Positions 51,605 through 59,827 of a stretch of 64,000 nt of DNA are shown one piece after another. The translations under genes were made by a program, and so were the position numbers. The notes beneath the pieces were generated by a model. It was not told the origin of the DNA. It saw only the letters and a list, made by a program, of their open reading frames with translations, and made no database searches. The stretch is from Microbacterium testaceum StLB037 (lineage in GTDB: Bacteria; Actinomycetota; Actinomycetes; Actinomycetales; Microbacteriaceae). Every line of letters starts with the position of its first letter. Within the stretch, counting starts at the first letter, position 1. The stretch lies in assembly GCF_008763945.1 (NCBI RefSeq), contig NZ_VTQH01000001.1, positions 1,803,139 through 1,867,138 of the forward strand. Reading direction: 5' to 3'.

Positions 51605-53236
51605 ATGCGGTTCGCCACGCGCATGCTGGTCGTGCAGGTCGCCACGCAGGTGGCCGTCGTCGCCGTGTGCACCGCCGTGTTCGCCTGGCTCGGGGTGCAG
51701 CAGCTCAAAGCCGAGGCCGACTCGTCGGCCCTGAACATCGCCCGGTCCGTCGCCGAAGCGCCCGAGGTGCGCGACCTCGTCGAGGCCTACTCCGCCGATC
51801 CCGGGACTCCGGATGCCGCGACCCTGCGCGACGGTCTCCTGCAGCGGTACGCCACCGACGTCACCACCCGCACGGAAGGCCTCTTCGTCGTGATCACCGA
51901 CGATCACGGCATCCGTCTGGCCCATCCCGATCTCGATCGGCTCGGGCAGGTGGTGAGCACGAGCTTCGCCGATGCGCTCGCCGGGCGCGAAGTGGTCACG
52001 TGGGAGACCGGAACCCTCGGCGAATCCGCGCGCGCGAAGGTGCCCGTCTACCCGCCCGCCGGCGGCTCCCCGGTGGGCGAGGTGAGCGTGGGCTTCGAGC
52101 GGGCGAGCGTCTTCGACGACCTGCCCGCCCTGATCACCGGGATCGGGGTCGCCGTCGCGCTCGCCGTGGCGATCGGCGCCGTCGTCGCCCTGCTCATGCG
52201 CCGCCGCCTCGAGCGGCTGACCCTGGGCGTCCAGCCCGAGGAGCTCGTGTCTCTCGTGCAGACGCAGACCGCCGTGCTCGAAAGCGCCGACGAAGGGGTC
52301 GTCGCCCTGGACGACGCCGGTGTCGTGCGAGTGTGCACGCCCTCCGCCGAACGACTTCTCGGAATCACGGATGCCGTGGGCCGCCGCCTCGACGAGCTCG
52401 ACCTCCCGCCCGCCGTCGTCGGCGCCCTGTCGAGTTCGGGGGCGTCGAGCGGGCTCCCGCTGGGCGACCGCGTCGTCTTCGTGGACGTGCGACCGGTCCG
52501 TCGTGGAACACGCACGCTGGGGCGGGTGGCGACCCTGCGCGACCGCACCGACGTCATCGCCCTGTCGGGGCGCCTCGACAGCGTGCGCGCCATGGGCGAT
52601 GCCCTGCGCGTGCAGCGCCACGAGAACGCCAACCGCCTGCACGCCGCGGTGGGACTGCTCGACGCCGGACGCACCGACGAAGCGCGAGCGTTCCTCGCCG
52701 ATCTCGTCGATCGCGGATCGGTCGACTGGGCCGTGCCCGGCATCGAACTCGTCGGCGACCCCATGCTGCAGTCGTTCCTCGGCGCCAAGGCGCTGTCGGC
52801 GCGTGAACGCGGGGTCGCCCTGCGCGTGGCCGACGACACGTTCTCGACCGCCTCGATCGACGACGTCGAAGACGTGGTCGCCGTGCTCGGCAACCTCATC
52901 GACAATGCCGTGACGGCGGCGGCATCCGCTCCCGAACCCCGCGGGGTCGAGGTGAGCGTGCTCGACGACGCCGACGCGGTCGTGCTGACGGTGGCCGACA
53001 CGGGCCCGGGTATCGCCGACGTCGAGGCGATCTTCGCGCCGCGCGAGCGCGGAGACGACTCCGAAGCCGTGCACGGACTCGGCATCGGACTCCCGCTCTC
53101 GCGCGAGTTCGCCCGGCGCCGGGGCGGCGAGGTGTGGGTGGTCGACGCGGGCGGCGGCGACCACGGAGCGGTGGTCGCGGCGCGCCTGCCGGGCGTGCGC
53201 GGCGGGACGAGTGAGCGGGAGGGGATGAGCGAGTGA
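51605..53236 (+). CDS. CitA/DcuS-type sensor histidine kinase
   Basis: A 543-residue membrane kinase. TM1 (MLVVQVATQVAVVAVCTAVFAWLG), an extracytoplasmic Cache/PAS-like sensor of about 140 residues (ITDDHGIRLAHPDLDRLGQVVS), TM2 (LITGIGVAVALAVAIGAVVALLM), a cytoplasmic PAS domain (LESADEGVVALDDAGVVRVC), the phospho-acceptor His in QRHENANRLHAAVGLLDAG and a GHKL ATPase with NLIDNAVTAAA, DTGPGIADVEAIF and GLGIGLPLSREFARRRGG. The H-E-N-x-N-x-L-H-x box is typical of dicarboxylate/citrate sensors. GGGAGG precedes ATG 51605. Paired with the regulator encoded next. Confidence 0.94.
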   Translation: MRFATRMLVVQVATQVAVVAVCTAVFAWLGVQQLKAEADSSALNIARSVAEAPEVRDLVEAYSADPGTPDAATLRDGLLQRYATDVTTRTEGLFVVITDDHGIRLAHPDLDRLGQVVSTSFADALAGREVVTWETGTLGESARAKVPVYPPAGGSPVGEVSVGFERASVFDDLPALITGIGVAVALAVAIGAVVALLMRRRLERLTLGVQPEELVSLVQTQTAVLESADEGVVALDDAGVVRVCTPSAERLLGITDAVGRRLDELDLPPAVVGALSSSGASSGLPLGDRVVFVDVRPVRRGTRTLGRVATLRDRTDVIALSGRLDSVRAMGDALRVQRHENANRLHAAVGLLDAGRTDEARAFLADLVDRGSVDWAVPGIELVGDPMLQSFLGAKALSARERGVALRVADDTFSTASIDDVEDVVAVLGNLIDNAVTAAASAPEPRGVEVSVLDDADAVVLTVADTGPGIADVEAIFAPRERGDDSEAVHGLGIGLPLSREFARRRGGEVWVVDAGGGDHGAVVAARLPGVRGGTSEREGMSE

Positions 53237-53883
53237 ACGGCATCCGGGTTCTGGTCGTCGACGACGACTTCCGCGTGGCGGGGCTGCACCGCGACGCGGT
53301 GGCGGCGCGGCCGGGCTTCGTCGCGCTCGAACCGGCGCGTTCGGTCGGCGAGGCACGCGCCGCCGTGGCCGCGCAGGCGCCCGACCTCGTGCTGGTCGAC
53401 GTGTACCTCCCCGACGGCGACGGCATCGAGTTCGTGCGTTCGCTCGACGTCGACGCGTTCGTGCTGTCGGCGGCGACCGACGCCGCGACCGTGCGCCGCG
53501 CGTTCTCGGCGGGAGCGCTGGCCTATCTCGTCAAGCCGTTCGACACGCGCGTGCTCGCCGAACGCCTCGATCGTTTCGCGCGCTACCGCAACCTGCTTTC
53601 GAGCACGCGGCCCCTCACACAGGACGACATCGACCGCGCGGCATCCGTGATGCGTGGCGAGCGCGAGGGCGCCTCGCTGGCCCGGTCGGCGACCGAGCAG
53701 ACGGTCCTCGCCGCCCTCGGAGCAGACGAGGCCTCGGCGACCGAGGTGGCCGAGCGCATCGGGGTGTCGCGCGCGACGGCGCAAAGGCACCTGACCGCCC
53801 TCGCCGAACGCGGGCTCGTGCAGGTGAGCCTGCGCTACGGCAGCACCGGCCGACCCGAGCACCGCTTCCGCGCCGGCGCCTGA
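53233..53883 (+). CDS. CitB/DcuR-type response regulator
   Basis: A 216-residue response regulator. The receiver domain has RVLVVDDDFRVAG, the phospho-acceptor Asp in LVLVDVYLPDGDGIEF, then VLSAATDAATVRRAFSAGALAYLVKPF with the conserved Lys. The C-terminal helix-turn-helix reads ASATEVAERIGVSRATAQRHLTALAERGLV. GTG 53233 overlaps the kinase stop (GTGA). It probably activates the divergent CitMHS gene in response to citrate. Confidence 0.94.
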   Translation: MNGIRVLVVDDDFRVAGLHRDAVAARPGFVALEPARSVGEARAAVAAQAPDLVLVDVYLPDGDGIEFVRSLDVDAFVLSAATDAATVRRAFSAGALAYLVKPFDTRVLAERLDRFARYRNLLSSTRPLTQDDIDRAASVMRGEREGASLARSATEQTVLAALGADEASATEVAERIGVSRATAQRHLTALAERGLVQVSLRYGSTGRPEHRFRAGA

Positions 53884-53886
53884 GGC

Positions 53887-55173
53887 TCAGCCCTCCAGCA
53901 CCACCCATCCGCGGGGGCCGAGGGCGATCCGCCCGTCGGTCAGGCTCCCGTCACCGGTGACCACCGCGCGCGCGTCGGCCGCGGGCAGTGACACCGGCTC
54001 GTCGCCGATGTTGAGCGCCACCACCACCGCATCTTCTCCGGTGGCGGTGCGCAGTACGATTGCGGCGTTCGCGATCTCGACGACGTCGGTGTGCGCGCGC
54101 CAGAGCCACGGCTTGCGGCGGCGCAGGGCGATGAGCGCCCGGTGCGCTTCGAGGATGCTCTCGTCGACGTCGTCGACCTCCGCGGCGGATGCCGGGAACG
54201 CGGGCCGCACCGCGTCGTCGCCGCCGAGGCGCTCCTCCTTCACCCCGGTCCAGCCGAACTCGTCGCCGGCGTACACCGACGGGGTTCCCGCGACCGTGAA
54301 GAGCACGGCGAGGGCGTGCGGCATGAGATCGGGCCCGATGGCCGAGGCGATGCGGGTGACGTCGTGGTTCCCCACGAACGTCTGCGGGGCGAAGGTGGCG
54401 AGCAGTTCGTCGTGCCGCTCGATCGCGTGGCTCAGCTCGAAGAGGTTGCTGTCGGCGATCCCGTGCCAGATGCCCTGCCACAGCTCGTACTGCGTCAGCG
54501 AATCCATCGTCGACGCGCGCACGATCGCGGGCCCGTCGCCGTGGATGACCTCGCCGACGAACCACGCCTCCGGGAACCTCTCGCGCACCCGCGGGAGCAC
54601 CTCGGCCCAGAACTCCGGCGGCACCGCGTAGGCGGCATCCAGTCTCCAGCCGTCGATCCCGCGTTCGAGCCAGTGGCACATCACGTCGACGACGAGGTCG
54701 GCGACCGCGGGCGAGGAGTGATCGAGGGCGACGAGTGCTCCGTGCCCCTCGAAGACCTCGGCCTCGAATCGGCCGTCGACCCACTGCCCGCGGAACAGCT
54801 GCGGTCCGTCCTCCGTCATCGTCTGGAAGGCGGGGTGGGCCCTGCCGACGTGATTGAAGACCCCGTCGAGCAGGACCCGGATGCCGCGCTCCCGTGCCCC
54901 CGCGAGCAAGCGGTCGAAGTTTCCCTCGTCGCCGAGCCGCGGGTCGATGCGGAGGTGGTCGACGGTGTCGTAGCCGTGCGTCTCGGACGCGAACACCGGC
55001 CCGAGCAGCAGCCCGTTCAGGCCGAGCTCGATGACGTGGTCCAGCCACGGCTCGAGCCTGTCGAGGCGGTGTTCGATCTCGGCATCCGGCCCGTCTCCAT
55101 CGCGAATCGGCGCACCGACGAAGCCGAGCGGGTAGACGTGCCACCACATGACGTGTTCGGGCCACGAGGGCAT
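53887..55173 (-). CDS. GH13 alpha-amylase family enzyme (short, cytoplasmic)
   Basis: A 428-residue family 13 glycosidase. Regions: GLLLGPVFASETHGYDTVDH (region near I), VLLDGVFNHVG (I), GWRLDAAY with the nucleophile Asp (II), FVGEVIHGD with the acid Glu (III) and FVGNHDVTR (IV). No signal peptide and a compact C-domain suggest a cytoplasmic maltodextrin- or cyclodextrin-type hydrolase. GGTGGAG precedes ATG 55173. It follows the ROK repressor gene on the same strand and lies opposite the maltose-type transporter operon, so alpha-glucan breakdown products are the likely substrate. Confidence 0.9.
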   Translation of the reverse strand: MPSWPEHVMWWHVYPLGFVGAPIRDGDGPDAEIEHRLDRLEPWLDHVIELGLNGLLLGPVFASETHGYDTVDHLRIDPRLGDEGNFDRLLAGARERGIRVLLDGVFNHVGRAHPAFQTMTEDGPQLFRGQWVDGRFEAEVFEGHGALVALDHSSPAVADLVVDVMCHWLERGIDGWRLDAAYAVPPEFWAEVLPRVRERFPEAWFVGEVIHGDGPAIVRASTMDSLTQYELWQGIWHGIADSNLFELSHAIERHDELLATFAPQTFVGNHDVTRIASAIGPDLMPHALAVLFTVAGTPSVYAGDEFGWTGVKEERLGGDDAVRPAFPASAAEVDDVDESILEAHRALIALRRRKPWLWRAHTDVVEIANAAIVLRTATGEDAVVVALNIGDEPVSLPAADARAVVTGDGSLTDGRIALGPRGWVVLEG

Positions 55174-55273
55174 GAGAACTCCACCTGCCCGGGGCTCGGA
55201 CCGGACCCCTCGACGCTATCCGTCCGCGCCATTCCTGCCGCGGGGGTTGTCCTGAGGTCCCGGATGCCGTGTC

Positions 55274-56506
55274 TCAGGCCCGCGCGCGATCCTCGGGCAG
55301 CGCGAAGACGGGCAGGTCGAGGGCGTTCTCGCGCGCGGCCTCGACGGCGGCGGCGACGGCGCCGATCGAGACGATGTCAGCGCCGAGACCCGACGCGACG
55401 ATGTCGGGGGCGGGGAGGTCCAAAGCCCTCGGGAGGGCGGAGATCGCAGCATCGATGATGGGGCCCGCGCCCGCGGCGATCGCTCCCGAGACGATCACGC
55501 GGTCGACATCAAAGAGGCTGCCGAAGATGCCGACGACCCCCGCCAGCGCTCCGCCCACCCGACGGGCGACGGCGAGCGCCCCGGTGTCTCCCGCCGCGGC
55601 GAGGTCGAGCACGGTTTTGGCGTCGAGCGACTCGGGGGCCATCCCGCGCAGCGCGCTGTCGGCCGGAAGGCTGCCGTCGGCCTGCGCCGCCCGCGCCGCG
55701 TCGACGCAGCGAGGCGCGAGGCCCTCGGCGCTGCTGACGCCCTCCACGCGGTCGAATGCCACGGTCTCGCCCGCGCCGCCGTGCTTCCCGCGCAGGAGGT
55801 GACCGTCGAGGTGGATGCCAGCACCGAAGCGCTCCCCGGCGAGCAAAGCCACGAAGTCCTCGCAGCCGACGGCGGCTCCGCGCGCGCGTTCGGCGACGGC
55901 CGCGAGAGAGGCGTCGTTCTCGACGCGGACGACCGGTGACCACGCCTGGAAGGTGTCGATGAAACCGGGGTTCATGCGTTCCCAGAACCGGTCGTGGTGC
56001 ACGGGCGAGCGTCCGTGGCGGTCGACGGGGGCCGGCACCCCGACGCACATCGAGACGATGTCCGCGCGTGCACGTCGCGCGCGCGTGAGGGTCGCCTCGA
56101 CGATCGTCTCGGCCGCTCGCCGACGGCGGTCGGGGGAGTCGCGCTCGGGGTCGACGGCCAGGCGCGAGGTGGCCAGGGTCTCGCCGCGCAGGTCGGCGAC
56201 CGTGGCGGTCACATGACCGCGCCCGGCGTCGACCCCGACGACCACGCCGATGCCGGGCTGGAAGGCGAAGCGCCGCGCGGGGCGGCCCTTCGAGTACTCC
56301 CCGACGGCGCGGGCGTTGGGCATCTCCGCGAGGAGGCGCCGGGCGGTGAGTTCGTCGAGAACGTCGATCGCCGTCGAACGGGTCACCCCGACGGCGGCGA
56401 TCACGTCGCTCGCGGTGAAGGCGTCGGTCTCCCACGCGTGACGCAGGACGGCGTCGAGACTGTGTCGGCGGAGCGAGGGCGTGGCGGTCGTCGCATCCAT
56501 CGGCAT
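55274..56506 (-). CDS. ROK-family transcriptional repressor
   Basis: A 410-residue ROK (NagC/XylR-type) regulator. The winged helix-turn-helix TASDVIAAVGVTRSTAIDVLDELTARRLLAE (about residues 30-60) is followed by the sugar-kinase-like core beginning VVVGVDAGRGHVTATVADL, with VENDASLAAVAERARG and a C-terminal SGAIAAGAGPIIDAA. The usual ROK zinc-binding Cys cluster (CxCGxxGC) is not seen, so effector binding may differ. ATG 56506 has GGAGGGG upstream. It is divergent from the maltose-type transporter operon, with the palindrome GCGACTA-N4-TAGTCGC between. Confidence 0.9.
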   Translation of the reverse strand: MPMDATTATPSLRRHSLDAVLRHAWETDAFTASDVIAAVGVTRSTAIDVLDELTARRLLAEMPNARAVGEYSKGRPARRFAFQPGIGVVVGVDAGRGHVTATVADLRGETLATSRLAVDPERDSPDRRRRAAETIVEATLTRARRARADIVSMCVGVPAPVDRHGRSPVHHDRFWERMNPGFIDTFQAWSPVVRVENDASLAAVAERARGAAVGCEDFVALLAGERFGAGIHLDGHLLRGKHGGAGETVAFDRVEGVSSAEGLAPRCVDAARAAQADGSLPADSALRGMAPESLDAKTVLDLAAAGDTGALAVARRVGGALAGVVGIFGSLFDVDRVIVSGAIAAGAGPIIDAAISALPRALDLPAPDIVASGLGADIVSIGAVAAAVEAARENALDLPVFALPEDRARA

Positions 56507-56587
56507 CCGCCCCTCCGTCATCTCGCGCCCCGGACCTCTTGACCGGTGTGCGCCCCGATGCAATACTGCCTGCACGACATTGATTTG

Positions 56588-56605
56588 GCGACTAGATTTA
56601 GTCGC
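56588..56605. promoter_or_regulatory. Probable operator of the ROK repressor
   Basis: GCGACTA, GATT, TAGTCGC: a perfect 7-bp dyad in the divergent gap, immediately before CATATTC, a possible -10 box of the transporter operon. Confidence 0.65.
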
Positions 56606-56644
56606 TGGTACAACATATTCGCAGTGCGGCGGAGGAGGCAAAAG

Positions 56645-57958
56645 GTGTCGACGAAGACCAGGGCCGGGCGACGATGGTTCGCGGCGACCGCGGTGGGGGT
56701 GCTCGGGGCGAGTCTGCTCGCGGGCTGCTCGACCGACGGGCGCGAGACCATCCGCTTCACCTTCAGCAAGCGCGAGGCGCTGTCGTTCATGAACGACGTC
56801 GTCGCGCAGTACAACGCCTCGCAGGACAAGGTGCGCGTCGAGATGGACAGCTCGGGCGTCGACGTCGTCTCGGCGAGCTTCGTCCGCGGCAACCCGCCCG
56901 ACATCATGCTCGCCAACTACAACTACGAGGTCGCGCGCTTCGTACAGCGCTGCGCGCTCAGCGACCTCAGCGGGACCGCGGCGGCCGCGAGCGTGCGCGA
57001 AGACCTGCAGCCGCTCATGGACCAGTACGGCTCGTGCGAAGGTCGCACCAGCGCCCTGCCGTACTCGGTGATGGCGGCATCCGTCATCTACAACAAGCAG
57101 ATCTTCGATCAGCTCGGACTGCAGGTGCCCACCACCTACGACGAGCTCATCCAGGTCGCCGAGACCCTGAAGCAGAACGGGGTGACCCCCTTCTACGGCA
57201 CCTTCAAAGACGACTGGACCGTCGCGCAGGGCTGGTACGACTACTCCATCGGCGGCTCGCTGAACGTCATCGACTTCTTCGACGGCCTCGCAGACGAGGG
57301 CGACCAGGTCGGACCCGACTCGGCCGTGTCGTTCGCCAAGGACTTCACCGCACCCATGGACCGCATGCTCGAGCTGGCGCAGAACTACACGAATCCGGAT
57401 GCCGAGAGCCGGGCCTACGGCGACGGAAACCTCGCCTTCGCGCAGGGCGAGGCGGGCATGTACCTGCAGGGACCCTGGGCGCTCGGCGAGATCGCCAAGA
57501 CGGCACCCGACCTGCCCGTCGGCACGTTCCCCTTGCCCATGACCGACGACCCGGCCGATCTCAAGGTGCGCGTCAACATGGACCTCGCGGCGATCATCCC
57601 CGAGGCCTCGCGTCACCAGGACGCCGCGCGCGACTTCCTCGAGTACCTCTACCAACCCGAGATCATCGAGGCCTACAACGAGTCGCAGCTCGGCTTCGCC
57701 CCCACGAAGGACGCCCCCTCGCCGAGCGACCCGCGCGTGGCCGGGATGATCCCGTACTACGACGAGGGCGCCATCTACCAGGGCGCCTCGGTGCTCGTGC
57801 CCAAGACCATCCCGACCTTCAACTACGCCCAGGCCATGATCTTCGGCGCCTCGCCCGAGTCCACCCTGCGCACCATGGACGAGGACTGGTCGCGCCTGGC
57901 GTTCCGCCAGCCCCCGGCCTCGACGAACGATGCCGCTGGCGAGGAGGCCGCGCGATGA
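56645..57958 (+). CDS. CUT1 sugar-binding lipoprotein (alpha-glucoside type)
   Basis: A 437-residue extracellular solute-binding protein. The lipoprotein signal WFAATAVGVLGASLLAGC (Cys lipidated) is followed by a CUT1 fold with ALPYSVMAASVIYNKQIFDQLGLQVPTTYDELI, GEAGMYLQGPWALGEIAKTAPDLPVG and NMDLAAIIPEASRHQDAARDFLEYLYQPE. GTG 56645 has GGAGGAGG 6 nt upstream; the ATG at 56546 would place a long non-signal stretch first. First gene of a four-gene operon with two permeases and a GH13 enzyme; the ATPase is not encoded here. Under probable ROK control. Confidence 0.92.
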   Translation: MSTKTRAGRRWFAATAVGVLGASLLAGCSTDGRETIRFTFSKREALSFMNDVVAQYNASQDKVRVEMDSSGVDVVSASFVRGNPPDIMLANYNYEVARFVQRCALSDLSGTAAAASVREDLQPLMDQYGSCEGRTSALPYSVMAASVIYNKQIFDQLGLQVPTTYDELIQVAETLKQNGVTPFYGTFKDDWTVAQGWYDYSIGGSLNVIDFFDGLADEGDQVGPDSAVSFAKDFTAPMDRMLELAQNYTNPDAESRAYGDGNLAFAQGEAGMYLQGPWALGEIAKTAPDLPVGTFPLPMTDDPADLKVRVNMDLAAIIPEASRHQDAARDFLEYLYQPEIIEAYNESQLGFAPTKDAPSPSDPRVAGMIPYYDEGAIYQGASVLVPKTIPTFNYAQAMIFGASPESTLRTMDEDWSRLAFRQPPASTNDAAGEEAAR

Positions 57959-58869
57959 CCACTACCACCACGATCGTCACGGGAGGCAAGGCGACAGCGC
58001 GTCGCAGCACCCGTCGTGTCGAGCCGATCTACTACCTGTTCCTGCTGCCGACGCTCGCGCTCTTCACGCTCGCGATCACGGTTCCGGGCCTGATCGGCAT
58101 CTTCTTCAGCTTCACCGACTCGATCGGGCTGGGGGAGTGGACCTTCACCGGCCTCACCAACTACATCGCGATCTTCAGCGACCCGGCCATCCTTCAGGCG
58201 TACCTGTTCACCTTCGGTTTCTCGGTCGCGACCGTGATCGTCGTGAACGTGGCCGCGTTCCTGCTCGCGGTCGGGCTGACGGCGCAGATCCGGTTCAAGA
58301 AGGCGCTGCGCACGGTCTTCGTGATCCCGATGGTGATCTCGGGCATCATCATCGCCTACGTCTTCAACTTCCTCTTCAGCAACTCGGTGCCCGAGGCGGG
58401 AGCCGCCCTCGGCATCCCGTGGCTCGAGACGAGCCTGCTCGCCAACCCCGACCTCGCGTGGGTCGCGATCGTGATCGTGACCGCGTGGCAGGCCATCCCC
58501 GGGACGCTCCTGATCTACATCGCGGGTCTGCTGGCGGTGCCCGGCGACGTCTACGAGGCCGCCGGCCTCGACGGGGCGAGCAAGACCCAGCAACTGCTGC
58601 GCATCACGCTGCCGCTGGTGGCCGGATACGTCGTCATCAACGTCATCCTCGGCTTCAAGGGCTTCTTGAACGCGTACGACATCATCGTCGGTCTCACCGG
58701 CGGTGGCCCCGGCACCGCGACGCGCAGCGTCGCGATGTCGATCATCTTGGGATTCAACGGAGGCGACTACGCCTACCAGATGGCCAACGCCGCGCTCTTC
58801 TTCGTGGTCGCCGTCGTCATCTCGCTCCTGCAGCTCTCGCTGACCCGGGGAAGGAACACCCTGTCATGA
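57955..58869 (+). CDS. CUT1 ABC transporter permease (MalF type)
   Basis: A 304-residue permease with about six helices, starting PIYYLFLLPTLALFTLAITVPGLIGIFFSF. The EAA loop reads DVYEAAGLDGASKTQQLLRITLPLVAG, followed by GFKGFLNAYDIIVGLTGGGPGTATRSV, a MalF-class hallmark. ATG 57955 overlaps the binding-protein stop by 4 nt, and its stop overlaps the next permease start. Confidence 0.94.
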   Translation: MTTTTTIVTGGKATARRSTRRVEPIYYLFLLPTLALFTLAITVPGLIGIFFSFTDSIGLGEWTFTGLTNYIAIFSDPAILQAYLFTFGFSVATVIVVNVAAFLLAVGLTAQIRFKKALRTVFVIPMVISGIIIAYVFNFLFSNSVPEAGAALGIPWLETSLLANPDLAWVAIVIVTAWQAIPGTLLIYIAGLLAVPGDVYEAAGLDGASKTQQLLRITLPLVAGYVVINVILGFKGFLNAYDIIVGLTGGGPGTATRSVAMSIILGFNGGDYAYQMANAALFFVVAVVISLLQLSLTRGRNTLS

Positions 58870-59801
58870 CCGCCCTCAACCAGCCCGCCCTCGCCTTCGA
58901 GCAGGCCGAGCTCACCGTCCCCGAGCGTCAGGGCCCCGCCGGCACCGGGCCCGCGCGCCGCCGCTCCCGCCGCGTCGGCATGGAGCGCGTCAACTGGTCG
59001 ACGACGACCATCCTCGTGCTCTGCGCCCTCACCGTGCTGCTCCCGCTGTACGTCACCGTCTCGATGGCGCTGAAGAGCGGCACCCAGGTCGTCGACGGCA
59101 ACGCGTTCTCCCTCCCCTCGCCGATCAGCTTCGACGGATTCGTCCAGGCGTGGACGCTGACGAAGTTCCCGGTGGGCCTCGCGATCTCGCTGCTGGTCAC
59201 CGCCGGCACCGTCGTCGCGACGATCATCCTCGCGGCCTTCGCCTCGTACGCGATCGCCCGCAACTGGGACCGCAAGCTCTTCCGCTACTCGTTCTTCTAC
59301 CTGCTCGCGGCGATGTTCATCCCTTTCCCCGTCGTCGCGCTGCCGCAGATCCAGCTGACGGGCCGGGTCGGGCTCGACAACCCGCTGGGCGTCATCATCC
59401 TCGCCACGATGTTCCAGCTGAGCTTCAGCGTGCTGCTGTTCACGGCCTTCCTGCGCTCCATCCCCCTCGAGCTGGAGGAGAGCGCGCGCATCGACGGCGC
59501 GACCACCTGGCAGACGTTCTGGCAGCTGATCTTCCCGCTGCTCGCCCCGATGAGCGCGACGGTCGGCATCTTCGCCTTCCTCTACGCCTGGAACGACTTC
59601 ATGATGCCCTCGCTCATCATCAGCGACCCGGCCCTGCAGACCCTGCCCGTGCGGCAGAACCTGTTCCAAACGCAGTTCTCCAACAACTACAACGTCGCCT
59701 TCGCCTCGTACCTCATGGCTATGGCCCCCGCGATCGTCGCCTACCTCTTCACCCAGCGATGGGTGATGGCGGGCGTCACGCAGGGCGCCGTCAAGGGCTG
59801 A
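58866..59801 (+). CDS. CUT1 ABC transporter permease (MalG type)
   Basis: A 311-residue permease. A ~50-residue Pro/Arg-rich cytoplasmic N-terminus is followed by TTTILVLCALTVLLPLYVTVSMALKSG and further helices. The EAA loop reads LELEESARIDGATTWQTFWQLIFPLLAP, and the protein ends VMAGVTQGAVKG as is usual for MalG-type subunits. ATG 58866 overlaps the upstream stop by 4 nt. It completes the membrane part of the alpha-glucoside importer. Confidence 0.94.
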   Translation: MTALNQPALAFEQAELTVPERQGPAGTGPARRRSRRVGMERVNWSTTTILVLCALTVLLPLYVTVSMALKSGTQVVDGNAFSLPSPISFDGFVQAWTLTKFPVGLAISLLVTAGTVVATIILAAFASYAIARNWDRKLFRYSFFYLLAAMFIPFPVVALPQIQLTGRVGLDNPLGVIILATMFQLSFSVLLFTAFLRSIPLELEESARIDGATTWQTFWQLIFPLLAPMSATVGIFAFLYAWNDFMMPSLIISDPALQTLPVRQNLFQTQFSNNYNVAFASYLMAMAPAIVAYLFTQRWVMAGVTQGAVKG

Positions 59802-59827
59802 CCGACCATCCCCTCGAAAGGACAACC

